A stretch of 15,009 nt of DNA from positions 5,662,657 through 5,677,665 of the forward strand of contig CP070771.1 in assembly GCA_020345785.1 (NCBI GenBank), written 5' to 3'. Origin of the DNA: Desulfobacterales bacterium (GTDB lineage: Bacteria > Desulfobacterota > Desulfobacteria > Desulfobacterales > JAFDCJ01). This document shows, piece by piece, positions 8,043 through 13,659 of the stretch. Each line of letters starts with the position of its first letter. Position 1 is the stretch's first letter. The notes under the pieces are model-generated. The model worked only from the letters and a program-made list of their open reading frames with translations, was not told the DNA's origin and searched no databases. The position numbers and the translations under genes are program-made.

Positions 8043-8477
8043 TTCAAGAGCATTTCTATGAAATGGACGAAAAGGATGTTCAAACCCGATTTTTTAGTAT
8101 GCGTCGAAATTTCTATCGCGAAGATATGGAAAGCATGTTCCAAGTCGACTACATTAAGAATCTTTCCATCGTTGCCGTCACCGGAGAAGTCGGATTTGAG
8201 AAAGTAATCGGGCTTGGTATGTATGCGCTTGATCATGGCACGGTCGCCGAGGTTGCATTTTCCACCGCCAAAGAATGGCAAGGCAAAGGAATCGGCGGGG
8301 TTATCCTGCACAAATTGGCTGAGGCCGCCCGTGAAAACGGATTTACCGGCCTAATAGCTTATATGCTGGACCAATACCGGCATGATTAAACTCTTTAAAA
8401 AATTGCCCTACGAGGTGAAGGCAACGTTCGAAGGTGAAACCCTGGTGCTTCAATGTGACTTTGATAAGAGGAAGTAA
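8039..8477 (+). pseudogene. Truncated and frameshifted GNAT acetyltransferase domain remnant
   Basis: The frame from 8039 encodes 116 aa with the GNAT acetyl-CoA motif AFSTAKEWQGKGIG, and stops at 8387-8389 after LDQYRHD. The expected final part continues in the next frame from about 8376: NTGMIKLFKKLPYEV up to CDFDKRK and TAA at 8475-8477. Restoring one base near 8370-8377 would join them as DQNTGMIKLF. The N-terminal start of the GNAT fold is also missing, and upstream codons in this frame meet a stop at 8003. From family knowledge, this tail resembles the GNAT domain at the C-terminus of large bifunctional acetyl-CoA hydrolase or synthetase/GNAT proteins, so it looks like a broken relic. 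A sequencing error could explain the frameshift but not the missing 5' part. Confidence 0.7.
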
Positions 8478-8549
8478 AAAATTCCAGACGGAACGATTGG
8501 CTTTGATTTCATCCCAGAGGGATGGAGTTTACCTTTAGAAGTCTATTGG

Positions 8550-8583
8550 AATGATGGAACGGTGGAATAATGGAATATTGGGT
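8550..8583. repeat. GGAATRATGGAA-type short repeats
   Basis: The short motif TGGAA recurs about every 9 to 16 bases (GGAATGATGGAACGG, then TGGAATAATGGAATATT) in the convergent gap after the GNAT remnant. A separate perfect hairpin, CATCCC AGA GGGATG, lies at 8510-8524. These look like intergenic repeat DNA with no evident gene. Confidence 0.45.
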
Positions 8584-8584
8584 T

Positions 8585-8606
8585 AAAAAAACGGTCCGCA
8601 GGCGGA
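8585..8606 (-). terminator. Terminator-like hairpin after the lipoprotein gene
   Basis: On the minus strand, straight after the stop codon, TCCGCCTGCGGA can fold into a short stem and is followed two bases later by seven T. The stem is short, so strength is uncertain. Confidence 0.4.
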
Positions 8607-9035
8607 TTAATTAAGTTTAGGAAAACCCGTGGTAAGAAGCCAGGTGCGTTTTTCCGGATCATATTCCCAAAGCTGGTCATCCGAGGCACTTTTGACGACC
8701 AGGTCATCTTTTCTGAAATAGGATATCTTAACGACCTGACGAATACGGACATCTTTTTCCACAACCGTCAATAGGCGGGGTTCATAAGCAGTCACTCTAA
8801 AGTTATTCAGATACTCGATATCGGCCGCCAACTTTTCCTGGTCCTGATCGCCGGATTTGAGAAACGTCGCCGCAACAACATACTCCGACCAGCTGACGGC
8901 CTGCCGATAGGCCCGGTTGGCATCTTCAAATTCTTGCATGCGATCCCGGATCTGAAGAGAACTGCATCCGAGGATCAGGCCCATTACCAGTGCGACGATA
9001 ATCGTTGGACGAATCATGCGAATTACCTTGAACAT
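8607..9035 (-). CDS. Small outer-membrane or periplasmic lipoprotein of unknown function
   Basis: A 142-aa protein with a lipoprotein signal: basic start, hydrophobic stretch, and LILGC with the lipidated cysteine at residue 24, followed by SS. The mature part begins with a helical segment (about 28-50) and then beta-type sequence ending in DDQLWEYDPEKRTWLL. I do not recognise the family. The frame is open further upstream to 9161, but that extension lacks signal-peptide character. GAGG lies 4 nt before the ATG at 9035, and a second candidate, ATG at 9017, has AAGG 8 nt before it; both keep the lipobox. Residues DQEKLAADIEYLNNFRVTAYEP suggest a compact alpha/beta domain. It lies just beyond the last attC-like site, so it is probably backbone rather than cassette. 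Confidence 0.75.
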   Translation of the reverse strand: MFKVIRMIRPTIIVALVMGLILGCSSLQIRDRMQEFEDANRAYRQAVSWSEYVVAATFLKSGDQDQEKLAADIEYLNNFRVTAYEPRLLTVVEKDVRIRQVVKISYFRKDDLVVKSASDDQLWEYDPEKRTWLLTTGFPKLN

Positions 9036-9195
9036 AACGCCTCTCTTATCTCCAATGTCGGCGGTTGCACCCATGACTGCCTGGTGGGTTGGGGGAATCT
9101 GAGCACATTTCAGATAAGTTTTCGGCCGACGGCGGTAATACGACAGTGCGACAAATAACATTTTTCATTGTCTTATTTGCTTGGGTTTGAGTACA

Positions 9196-9256
9196 GCCTA
9201 TGTCCGGCATGAGGCGCGGCGGCTCTTTACCGTCCCCCTCAATGCTGTTGTTATGT
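9196..9256 (-). other. attC-like site after the PhzF remnant
   Basis: The R'' end on the minus strand is ACATAAC (9256-9250), overlapping the TAA of the upstream gene. L'' is GCATTGAGG (9245-9237) and L' is CCTCATGC (9214-9207); they pair with one unpaired T, a hallmark of attC sites. The R' end is degenerate (CATAGGC where GTTAGGC would be expected). Its length of 61 bp suits the family. Its centre shares AGCCGCCGCG with the site at about 11585-11645. As the leftmost site found, it may mark the far end of the array. Confidence 0.65.
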
Positions 9257-9774
9257 TTCAATTTTAATTTTGCCTTCCAAATAGCTTACTGCCTTGCCGG
9301 ATATAAGAACCCGATCATCAACGATCTCACAGCTTAACTCACCACCTCTTGATGAAACTTGTTTCACATGAAATCGTTTTGAACCAATTTTGGATGCCCA
9401 GTATGGTGCAAGTTGTGAATACGCCGAACCTGTCACCGGATCTTCAGGAACTCCGTAGTTAGGAGCAAAGAACCGTGCAATAAAATCATAGCGAGAGGAT
9501 TGTCGTTTTTGTAACCAAGGATATTAAACAAAACGTAGGCCGATGCCAAAGTCGCATGGCCGCATAGATCCACTTCACTTGTTGGAGTGAACCATCGAAT
9601 GTGAAATCCTTTGTCCGTTGGAATGAAAAATGCGGTTTCAGATAAATTGTTTTCCTGAGCAATAGATTGCATTAATTTGTCGGGCAGCCATTCATCCAAT
9701 CGACAAACTGCCGCCGGATTGCCTTCAAAAGGTTTGCTTGCAAATGCGTCTATCTGGTATAGAGATAATTCCAT
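9251..9774 (-). pseudogene. PhzF-family isomerase-like gene with internal deletion and frameshift
   Basis: The N-terminal part (9774 to about 9505) is typical of PhzF/YddE proteins: YQIDAFASKPFEGNPAAV, NLSETAFF with the catalytic glutamate at residue 46, and EVDLCGHATLASA. It then leaves frame and stops at 9433. The C-terminal part lies in another frame from about 9497: YDFIARFFAPNYGVPEDPVTG, then SAYSQLAPYW, VSSRGGEL and DRVLISGKAV, ending at 9251. Between the two, roughly 90-120 residues normally found in the family (about 260-300 aa in total) are absent, so the gene lost its middle rather than suffering a point frameshift. GAGGAG lies just before the ATG. The stop overlaps the R'' end of an attC-like site, marking it as a cassette gene. 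The original substrate is unknown. Confidence 0.82.
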
Positions 9775-9821
9775 TTGTTCTCCTCATTAGAGTCTAGATT
9801 ATTATTTCTTTGCATATTATG

Positions 9822-9838
9822 ATCCGCCGGAGGCGGAT
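9822..9838. repeat. Small palindrome ATCCGCC GGA GGCGGAT
   Basis: A 7-bp perfect stem with a 3-nt loop. Similar TCCGC...GCGGA cores occur at 8595-8606, consistent with a scattered short palindrome family. It lies upstream of the PhzF remnant. Confidence 0.5.
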
Positions 9839-9842
9839 TTCA

Positions 9843-9944
9843 TCACGAAAACACGAAACTTATATTTTCTCCTTTTCGTGTTTTCGCCTGCCCCGTTAAA
9901 CCCTTTTTTCTCTGTTTAACCGGGGTCGCTTCGTGCTTTCGTGA
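9843..9944. repeat. Nested inverted repeats with two alternative pairings
   Basis: Arm 9846-9858 pairs perfectly with 9874-9886 (13 bp). Nearly the same arm, 9843-9857, also pairs with 9930-9944 at 14 of 15 positions. Between these, CCCCGTTAAAC (9891-9901) pairs with GTTTAACCGGGG (9914-9925) apart from one extra base. So the element can fold as two hairpins in series or as one large stem around an inner hairpin. No coding potential is seen. Confidence 0.65.
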
Positions 9945-9955
9945 TTAATCTCTTA

Positions 9956-10011
9956 TTTGGTTCCCCGATAAATCGGGATTTCCGTTTCACTCCAACCGGC
10001 TTGTCCGGGTT
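9956..10011. repeat. 56-bp direct repeat, copy 2
   Basis: Identical to 3-58. It is followed by two TTAGGG units at 10011-10022. It lies between the PhzF remnant and the attC-like site at 10027-10141, and together with 9822-9944 separates that gene from its expected recombination core. Confidence 0.85.
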
Positions 10012-10026
10012 AGGGTTAGGGTTTTG

Positions 10027-10141
10027 AGCTAACCTGCCGACTACCTGCCTTCTTGCCGGCAACGCCATTAGGTAACACCGCATGGTTTACCAGAGCCCGC
10101 CGCGGCGTAGTCCCGCGAGACGAAGGCGGGGTCGGTTAAGC
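10027..10141 (-). other. attC-like site after a cassette remnant
   Basis: On the minus strand the R'' end is GCTTAAC (10141-10135), an exact fit to RYYYAAC, and the right end is GGCAGGTTAGCT (to 10027). The ends are inverted relatives of each other. CAATCGNTTAACC...GACCC and GGCAGGTTAGCTCAA are shared with the site at 13119-13198, so the two are homologous. The middle carries a GC-rich palindromic stretch (about 10095-10131) like those at 13757-13890. Confidence 0.5.
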
Positions 10142-10225
10142 GATTGGGTCGACCGCCTGTTTCGTTTCCACTTCATCAATCCTCAGCAAAACCAGATCAG
10201 CAAGTCTTTCAGCGGTGATCAACAA
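10136..10225 (-). pseudogene. Short ORF remnant in a cassette
   Basis: Between two attC-like sites only a 29-codon frame remains. It reads LITAERLADLVLLRIDEVET and then KQAVDPIA, with a TTG as its only possible start and no ribosome site. Its TAA overlaps the R'' end of the next site, as in the PhzF cassette. The amphipathic, protein-like composition suggests the tail of a lost gene. No family is recognised. Confidence 0.3.
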
Positions 10226-10246
10226 TTGGCAAATTTTGCAATATCA

Positions 10247-10324
10247 ACCCAACGCCGGCAATAAACTGCGGCCGAGCAAAGCGAGGAAACTAAACCGCAG
10301 GCCCAGCTGTCAAATTAGTTGCCT
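10247..10324 (-). other. attC-like site after the acetyltransferase gene
   Basis: The right core on the minus strand is GTTGGGT (10253-10247), an exact fit to GTTRRRY. The L arms CTGCGG (10300-10295) and CCGCAG (10271-10266) are perfect inverted repeats around a loop. The left end AGGCAAC (10324-10318) is degenerate. The length is 78 bp, and the site starts 3 nt after the stop codon of the upstream gene. Confidence 0.6.
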
Positions 10325-10326
10325 TG

Positions 10327-10818
10327 CTATTTTTTAAGTTCTTTATACATTACAAGGGCATCAACGTAGCCGACGCTCTTACTATTAAAAGCTTTTGGCA
10401 GCTTGCCTATTACCTGAAAGCCCAATTTTTTCCATAAACTTATTGCGCCTGCGTTTGTGGAAACCACGAGGTTAAACTGCATAGCTCTAAAGCCAAGATC
10501 TACAGCTACCTGCTGTGAATGCTCACACATTCTCGTAGCTATGCCTTTGCCTCTTGCGCTTTCTGATACGATATAACCGCAATTGCAAACGTGCGCGCCA
10601 AGGCCCGGTTGATTTGGCTTTATATAATAAGTGCCAAGCAACGCGCTATTTTGGTCCGCAGCGACGTATGTTTCTTGTGGCAACTCTATCCAGACTTTGT
10701 GGGCTTCTTCCTCCGTGATTTTTGGAGAAAACGCATAAGTTTCACCGGCGCGGAAAACCCTTTTAATTATCGGCCAAACTTGGCCCCAGTCTGTTTCTTT
10801 GAATTTTCTGATTTGCAT
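10327..10818 (-). CDS. GNAT-family N-acetyltransferase
   Basis: A complete 163-aa cytoplasmic acetyltransferase of the GNAT fold. Motif A (acetyl-CoA pyrophosphate loop) is SESARGKGIATRM at about 85-97. Motif B features NAGAISLWKKLGFQVIG at about 122-138. The N-terminal substrate region holds a tryptophan-rich start and YAFSPKITEEEAHKVW. The layout resembles small-molecule or amino-acid acetyltransferases (MnaT-like or phosphinothricin-type), but the substrate cannot be read from sequence. There is no obvious ribosome site before the ATG at 10818. It starts 10 nt after the core of one attC-like site and ends next to another, so it is probably a mobile cassette gene. It has no partner gene in its cassette. 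Confidence 0.85.
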   Translation of the reverse strand: MQIRKFKETDWGQVWPIIKRVFRAGETYAFSPKITEEEAHKVWIELPQETYVAADQNSALLGTYYIKPNQPGLGAHVCNCGYIVSESARGKGIATRMCEHSQQVAVDLGFRAMQFNLVVSTNAGAISLWKKLGFQVIGKLPKAFNSKSVGYVDALVMYKELKK

Positions 10819-10828
10819 GATTCTTATT

Positions 10829-10957
10829 TGTGAACAGCAAGCATAAGTGGCGGGCGGATAGAACCCCGGCCAGTGCTTAAAAAACTCAGACGGACGGCGA
10901 TCGGCTTATTTCAGAGCCGCGGGATATAGCCCGTCCATCTTCATGCAATGGTTATGA
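10829..10957 (-). other. attC-like site after hicB
   Basis: R'' on the minus strand is TCATAAC (10957-10951), 11 nt after the hicB stop. The L'' arm GCATGAAGATGG pairs with the L' arm CCACTTATGC once a G and an A are left unpaired, as expected for attC. The right end is GTTCACA (10835-10829), a poor GTTRRRY match. An inner pair, GGACGG and CCGTCC, adds structure. Length 129 bp. Confidence 0.55.
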
Positions 10958-10968
10958 ACTGAAATGCT

Positions 10969-11298
10969 CTACTGGCTTAGCTTTGAGCTGGCAAGCCGGT
11001 TTAAGCTGACGCCAGATTCTGCAGCCTGAATCGCAAGTTTTCGATGGACCTCGGGCGGAATCCGCACCACAAATTTGCCGCTATAATGTTTACCTGCAAT
11101 GGGGTCGGGTACGGTCTCACCAGTATGTTGCATATCTTCTACGATATCAGCCACAAGCTTTCTTACACCTTTTAAAGCCGCCTCCGGTGTCTTAGCTAAC
11201 CAACTCAGGTTTGGAAATTCTGCACACAATCCAACATATTCGTTATCATCATCCGACCAGGTTACCCGATATGTATAACGGTCATTTTTAAGAGACAT
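10969..11298 (-). CDS. hicB: HicB-family antitoxin
   Basis: A 109-aa protein with the two HicB parts. The N-terminal partial RNase H-like fold (about 8-60) contains YRVTWSDDDNEYVGLCAEFP. The C-terminal ribbon-helix-helix domain (about 76-106) reads GKFVVRIPPEVHRKLAIQAA and then ESGVSLNRLASSKL. GGAGG sits 6 nt before the ATG. It overlaps the end of the hicA frame by 11 nt, the usual hicAB order. HicB normally binds HicA and represses the operon through its DNA-binding domain; a palindrome suited to that lies on the promoter at 11548-11562. The gene is intact although the toxin frame is interrupted, so it may survive as an orphan antitoxin. Confidence 0.9.
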   Translation of the reverse strand: MSLKNDRYTYRVTWSDDDNEYVGLCAEFPNLSWLAKTPEAALKGVRKLVADIVEDMQHTGETVPDPIAGKHYSGKFVVRIPPEVHRKLAIQAAESGVSLNRLASSKLSQ

Positions 11299-11542
11299 GA
11301 TCGTCCTCCAATCTTTGTATAGCCAAAAGCACCCGTTTTACCCGGTATGCTTTGGCTTTTCCTCTAAAATTCTAGATATCTATTCTTGGATCGCCTTGCC
11401 ATGTCGTTTTATAAATTCGATGGCTGCTGCTTGTTTGACGTGCCTTCCCAAAATATCTATCGCATACTTTGCACAAATCATTGTATCGAACCCCTTTAGG
11501 ATTCCACCTCATCTGCGATAGAATATCGTCAATTTTGCCCAT
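11288..11542 (-). pseudogene. hicA: hicA toxin frame interrupted by one in-frame TAG
   Basis: The frame from ATG 11542 reads MGKIDDILSQMRWNPKGVRY, then NDLCKVCDRYFGKARQ, SSSHRIYKTTWQGDPRIDI, TAG, and NFRGKAKAYRVKRVLLAIQR. This fits the HicA mRNA-interferase family, with the likely catalytic histidine at residue 41 in the SHRIYKT motif. Homologues usually have glutamine after DPR.NI, so TAG at codon 57 (11374-11372) most likely arose from CAG. Apart from this stop the 84-aa frame is complete and would end inside hicB, the normal overlap. It was found by eye because the frame is split. The truncated product would lack the C-terminal helix. A sequencing error or readthrough cannot be excluded. 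Confidence 0.75.
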
Positions 11543-11547
11543 GCCAG

Positions 11548-11562
11548 AATAGTATCACTATT
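11548..11562 (-). promoter_or_regulatory. Palindromic operator over the hicA -10 region
   Basis: AATAGT GAT ACTATT is a perfect 6+3+6 palindrome that overlaps the -10 hexamer of the hicA promoter. Its place suits autoregulation by the HicB ribbon-helix-helix domain. The HicB link is inference. Confidence 0.6.
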
Positions 11563-11576
11563 GATATTGTTGTCAA
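11549..11576 (-). promoter_or_regulatory. Sigma-70-type promoter of hicAB, probably leaderless
   Basis: On the minus strand TTGACA (11576-11571), a 16-nt spacer, and TACTAT (11554-11549) form a strong promoter. The -10 ends 6 nt before the hicA ATG at 11542, so transcription should start at or next to the A of the start codon. No ribosome site precedes that ATG. The promoter begins 8 nt after the attC-like core, so the cassette brings its own promoter. Confidence 0.75.
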
Positions 11577-11584
11577 GGGGGGGG

Positions 11585-11645
11585 TCATAACGTTCTGCAT
11601 AATTCGCGGCGGCTTTTTGCCGTTGCTCTTAATGTCGCAGTCGGA
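11585..11645 (-). other. attC-like site overlapping the 3' end of the 248-aa gene
   Basis: The right core on the minus strand is GTTATGA (11591-11585), preceded by L' AATTATGC (11604-11597). The left arm has CATTAAGAG at the upstream gene's stop codon. The centre ACGGCAAAAAGCCGCCGCG is shared, with few changes, with the site at 9196-9256. The left R'' end is not clear; the gene seems to read through it and to stop inside the L'' arm. Confidence 0.55.
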
Positions 11646-12375
11646 CCGTCTCCGTATGATCAATTATCAACCATGGTAGCCAGAGACCCGGCTCCGCTCC
11701 CACATCGTCGCGTGAGATGTATTCGACGCACCTAAATGCCTTATCAAAGCTATCTATTAATCCGTATTGGTTGGGCTTGATTCCGAGATCTTGCTCTACT
11801 TGAGTTTCAAGACCGTTACAAAGCCACGAACACGAAAGGGAAAAATCAAATACTAAAAGTTCAAATCCAAGAATGCGTCCAGTTGGAATCGGTGGTTTCT
11901 CCTTAAGAATCACCTCCTGAACACCTTGTCTACCGTTTGGTGCAAATCCTGGTTTGGGTGGTGGCGGTTCTGCCTCCTGACAGAAGTCCTGCGACATGCT
12001 CCGGTGAAGACATAATTCGAGAACCTTGACATTTGACAGGTGACTGAAAAAGCGACTCACAAGGTCTTTGGATGTGTTCAAATCAGTAATAACGTTAGGC
12101 CATCGGATCGACTTGCCGAATCGCGAAGTTGTCCATGCGATAATTTCTTGCAGGTCCTGGAATTCTAAACCAAATGCGCGCGCATCCTCGATCCGTCGCT
12201 CTCGGGTGTCCCGCGTCCATTCAATACACCATGTATTAGGAGCAAATCGGGCAATACAGCCGGAAGCACTGACAATTCGAGCAGGCAATAACTCAGCAGA
12301 CACATAGGAAGGCCGATCAACTTCACGTGTAACGAGAAATCCGGCAGAAACAAATTCTGATAACTGTTTTTCCAT
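11629..12375 (-). CDS. Hypothetical 248-aa cassette protein
   Basis: I do not recognise this family. The frame is open up to 12498, but everything before about 12387 lies in the attC-like site of the previous cassette, so the ATG at 12375 (MEKQLSEFV), 11 nt after the core GTTGGAC, is the likely start. The protein looks soluble and mixed alpha/beta. It has a proline-rich segment (EAEPPPPKPGF) in the middle and an acidic, tryptophan-containing end (GAEPGLWLPWLIIDH). No signal peptide or membrane span is evident. It has five cysteines but no paired metal motif. There is no ribosome site of note. It may be an immunity or defence-type accessory protein, as many cassette genes are, but nothing in the sequence proves that. 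Confidence 0.65.
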   Translation of the reverse strand: MEKQLSEFVSAGFLVTREVDRPSYVSAELLPARIVSASGCIARFAPNTWCIEWTRDTRERRIEDARAFGLEFQDLQEIIAWTTSRFGKSIRWPNVITDLNTSKDLVSRFFSHLSNVKVLELCLHRSMSQDFCQEAEPPPPKPGFAPNGRQGVQEVILKEKPPIPTGRILGFELLVFDFSLSCSWLCNGLETQVEQDLGIKPNQYGLIDSFDKAFRCVEYISRDDVGAEPGLWLPWLIIDHTETVRLRH

Positions 12376-12386
12376 TATCGCTTTGG

Positions 12387-12446
12387 GTCCAACATTGCCA
12401 ATCAGCCACGCTGTTTTTTGCGCTGGCTGCATTAGCCTTGTTATGT
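12387..12446 (-). other. attC-like site after the zinc-ribbon gene (best example)
   Basis: R'' on the minus strand is ACATAAC (12446-12440) and R' is GTTGGAC (12393-12387), an exact GTTRRRY match. L'' (AATGCAGCCAGCGC) and L' (GCGTGGCTGATT) pair along most of their length with two extra unpaired bases in L''. Length 60 bp, with a short A-rich loop. It begins within 10 nt of the upstream stop, and the next gene starts 11 nt after the core. Confidence 0.75.
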
Positions 12447-12452
12447 GACTTT

Positions 12453-13091
12453 TTAACTCAAATCTCCAATTTTTTCGTGAAATCCGCAATACGTACATTT
12501 TTTAGAGACCGAGCTTGTTAAATGGCCACAATTCGTGCATTCGTATTTTTGATCTGTGTTGAAAGAAACCTGTACTTCCCGATTTTGCCATAACGGAATA
12601 CCAGTGAACTTAGACACCTGTTCAGCATACTGATAGGCTTTTTCGTATTGCCTTCCTTCAGAATCTATTGCGGCATCGCCCAGTAAAACCCCGAACCAAC
12701 CAGTGTATCTGCCGCCATCTCCTACAAATCTAAAAAGATTGGTCGGTATAGGGTTACTCTTTGTCCTGATTTGTACATAGAGAATCTCAGTTATATCTCG
12801 AGCGCCAAACCCGCCAGGAGTGAAACCGAAATCACTGCCCACCTCGTAGCGAGATATATCTACATAATTTAAATCATCAAAAGGTATGCAATCAGACGAT
12901 TTGAAAAACCAAAATGTTTTAATGATGATATCAATTTTCTTTTTCCCTTTATCGACAATTACTGTTCTAGCATAAAAAAATGCATTCAATATTCTGTAAA
13001 TCGTTGATGTTCTGGCGAACAAGCGATTATTCTCAACCCATACTTTAGCACTTACCTGAAGAAAGGGTAATTTAAGTGTGTAAACACTCAT
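12453..13091 (-). CDS. Hypothetical protein with C-terminal zinc ribbon
   Basis: A 212-aa protein of unknown family. The C-terminal end carries a four-cysteine zinc-ribbon: CTNC at 185-188 and CTYC at 199-202. The N-terminal 150 residues are rich in beta-type and aromatic sequence (TFWFFKSSDCIPFDDLNYVD, FRFVGDGGRYTGWFG), perhaps a PH-like or similar beta fold. A helix follows (EKAYQYAEQVSKFTGI). No signal peptide or clear membrane span is present, so it should be cytoplasmic. The ATG at 13091 lies 28 nt after the core-like end of an attC-like site, without a clear ribosome site. Its stop lies 7 nt before the next attC-like site. The zinc ribbon suggests nucleic-acid or protein contact; this is inference. 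Confidence 0.75.
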   Translation of the reverse strand: MSVYTLKLPFLQVSAKVWVENNRLFARTSTIYRILNAFFYARTVIVDKGKKKIDIIIKTFWFFKSSDCIPFDDLNYVDISRYEVGSDFGFTPGGFGARDITEILYVQIRTKSNPIPTNLFRFVGDGGRYTGWFGVLLGDAAIDSEGRQYEKAYQYAEQVSKFTGIPLWQNREVQVSFNTDQKYECTNCGHLTSSVSKKCTYCGFHEKIGDLS

Positions 13092-13118
13092 AAGTCACAC
13101 TTGAAAGTTAACGTCTTG

Positions 13119-13198
13119 AGCTAACCTGCCAACCATCAAACTTTCGAATCTGCACAGACCTTTCCGTAAAACGCAAAATTTTCCGGGTCAGGTTAACC
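13119..13198 (-). other. attC-like site after the membrane coiled-coil gene
   Basis: On the minus strand the left end is GGTTAAC (13198-13192) and the right end is CAGGTTAGCT (to 13119). TTAACCTG and CAGGTTAG form an inverted pair. Both ends closely match those of the site at 10027-10141, including CAATCG before the left end and TCAA after the right. A second candidate core, GTTAACT, lies a few bases further on. Length 80 bp. Confidence 0.5.
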
Positions 13199-13242
13199 GA
13201 TTGGTTTGATACTCGCTTTTACTCGATTTTGAGTGTCAAAGT

Positions 13243-13653
13243 TTATAAATAGTCCTCTTCTGCCTTTGTACTCAGTTCTTTAGGCAAGGAGTTTTTGTAC
13301 CAAATTATCTGTTTGTTCAAGGCGTTATATTTGGCTGCATTTAAATTGTAATCTGCCAAGATTTGTTTGAATTTGTTTTCTATTTTTTCTGATTTTTTCA
13401 AAAACAACTCAACATCTTTTAATGTTTTTTCATCATCAACATCATAGCTATGTCGGCTTCTTAAAATTCTATATTTTACTTCAAGTTTATCCTTTTCCAT
13501 TAGTAGCTTTGAGTATGCAACCAGCTCCTCATCATACATAGAGGATAATACATACAATCTTTGTTTCTCCCGGTAAATACGGATATCCCAGTAAGAAATA
13601 ATAGATAGTATTACAAAAACAATAACAGCAGATATTTTTAGTCCTTTTTTCAT
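13243..13653 (-). CDS. Membrane-anchored coiled-coil hypothetical protein
   Basis: A 136-aa protein starting MKKGLKI, followed by one hydrophobic span (about 7-24, ISAVIVFVILSIISYW). A long charged helical region comes next (about 28-110, rich in Lys, Glu and Leu, likely coiled coil), ending with NLNAAKYNALNKQIIWYKN and LPKEL. The ORF extends upstream to 13740, but the ATG at 13653 is only 6 nt after the attC-like core GTTGGAT, as is usual for cassette genes, and gives a clean N-terminal anchor. The coding sequence is AT-rich compared with the left half of the window, suggesting a foreign source. The end has a faint LemA-like pattern, too weak to assign. It probably faces the periplasm; the role is unknown. 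Confidence 0.65.
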   Translation of the reverse strand: MKKGLKISAVIVFVILSIISYWDIRIYREKQRLYVLSSMYDEELVAYSKLLMEKDKLEVKYRILRSRHSYDVDDEKTLKDVELFLKKSEKIENKFKQILADYNLNAAKYNALNKQIIWYKNSLPKELSTKAEEDYL

Positions 13654-13659
13654 CTTTAA

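Noticed and set aside
7883..8311. 142-codon frame on the minus strand
   Set aside because: Antisense to the GNAT remnant, whose plus frame carries a recognisable acetyl-CoA motif; the minus frame resembles nothing known to me.
10011..10025. Telomere-like TTAGGG repeats
   Set aside because: Only two units in a bacterial-type context; probably chance or part of a decayed attC end.
12376..12498. N-terminal extension of the 248-aa protein
   Set aside because: This stretch is the attC-like site of the previous cassette plus the end of the previous gene, so the frame is open only by chance.
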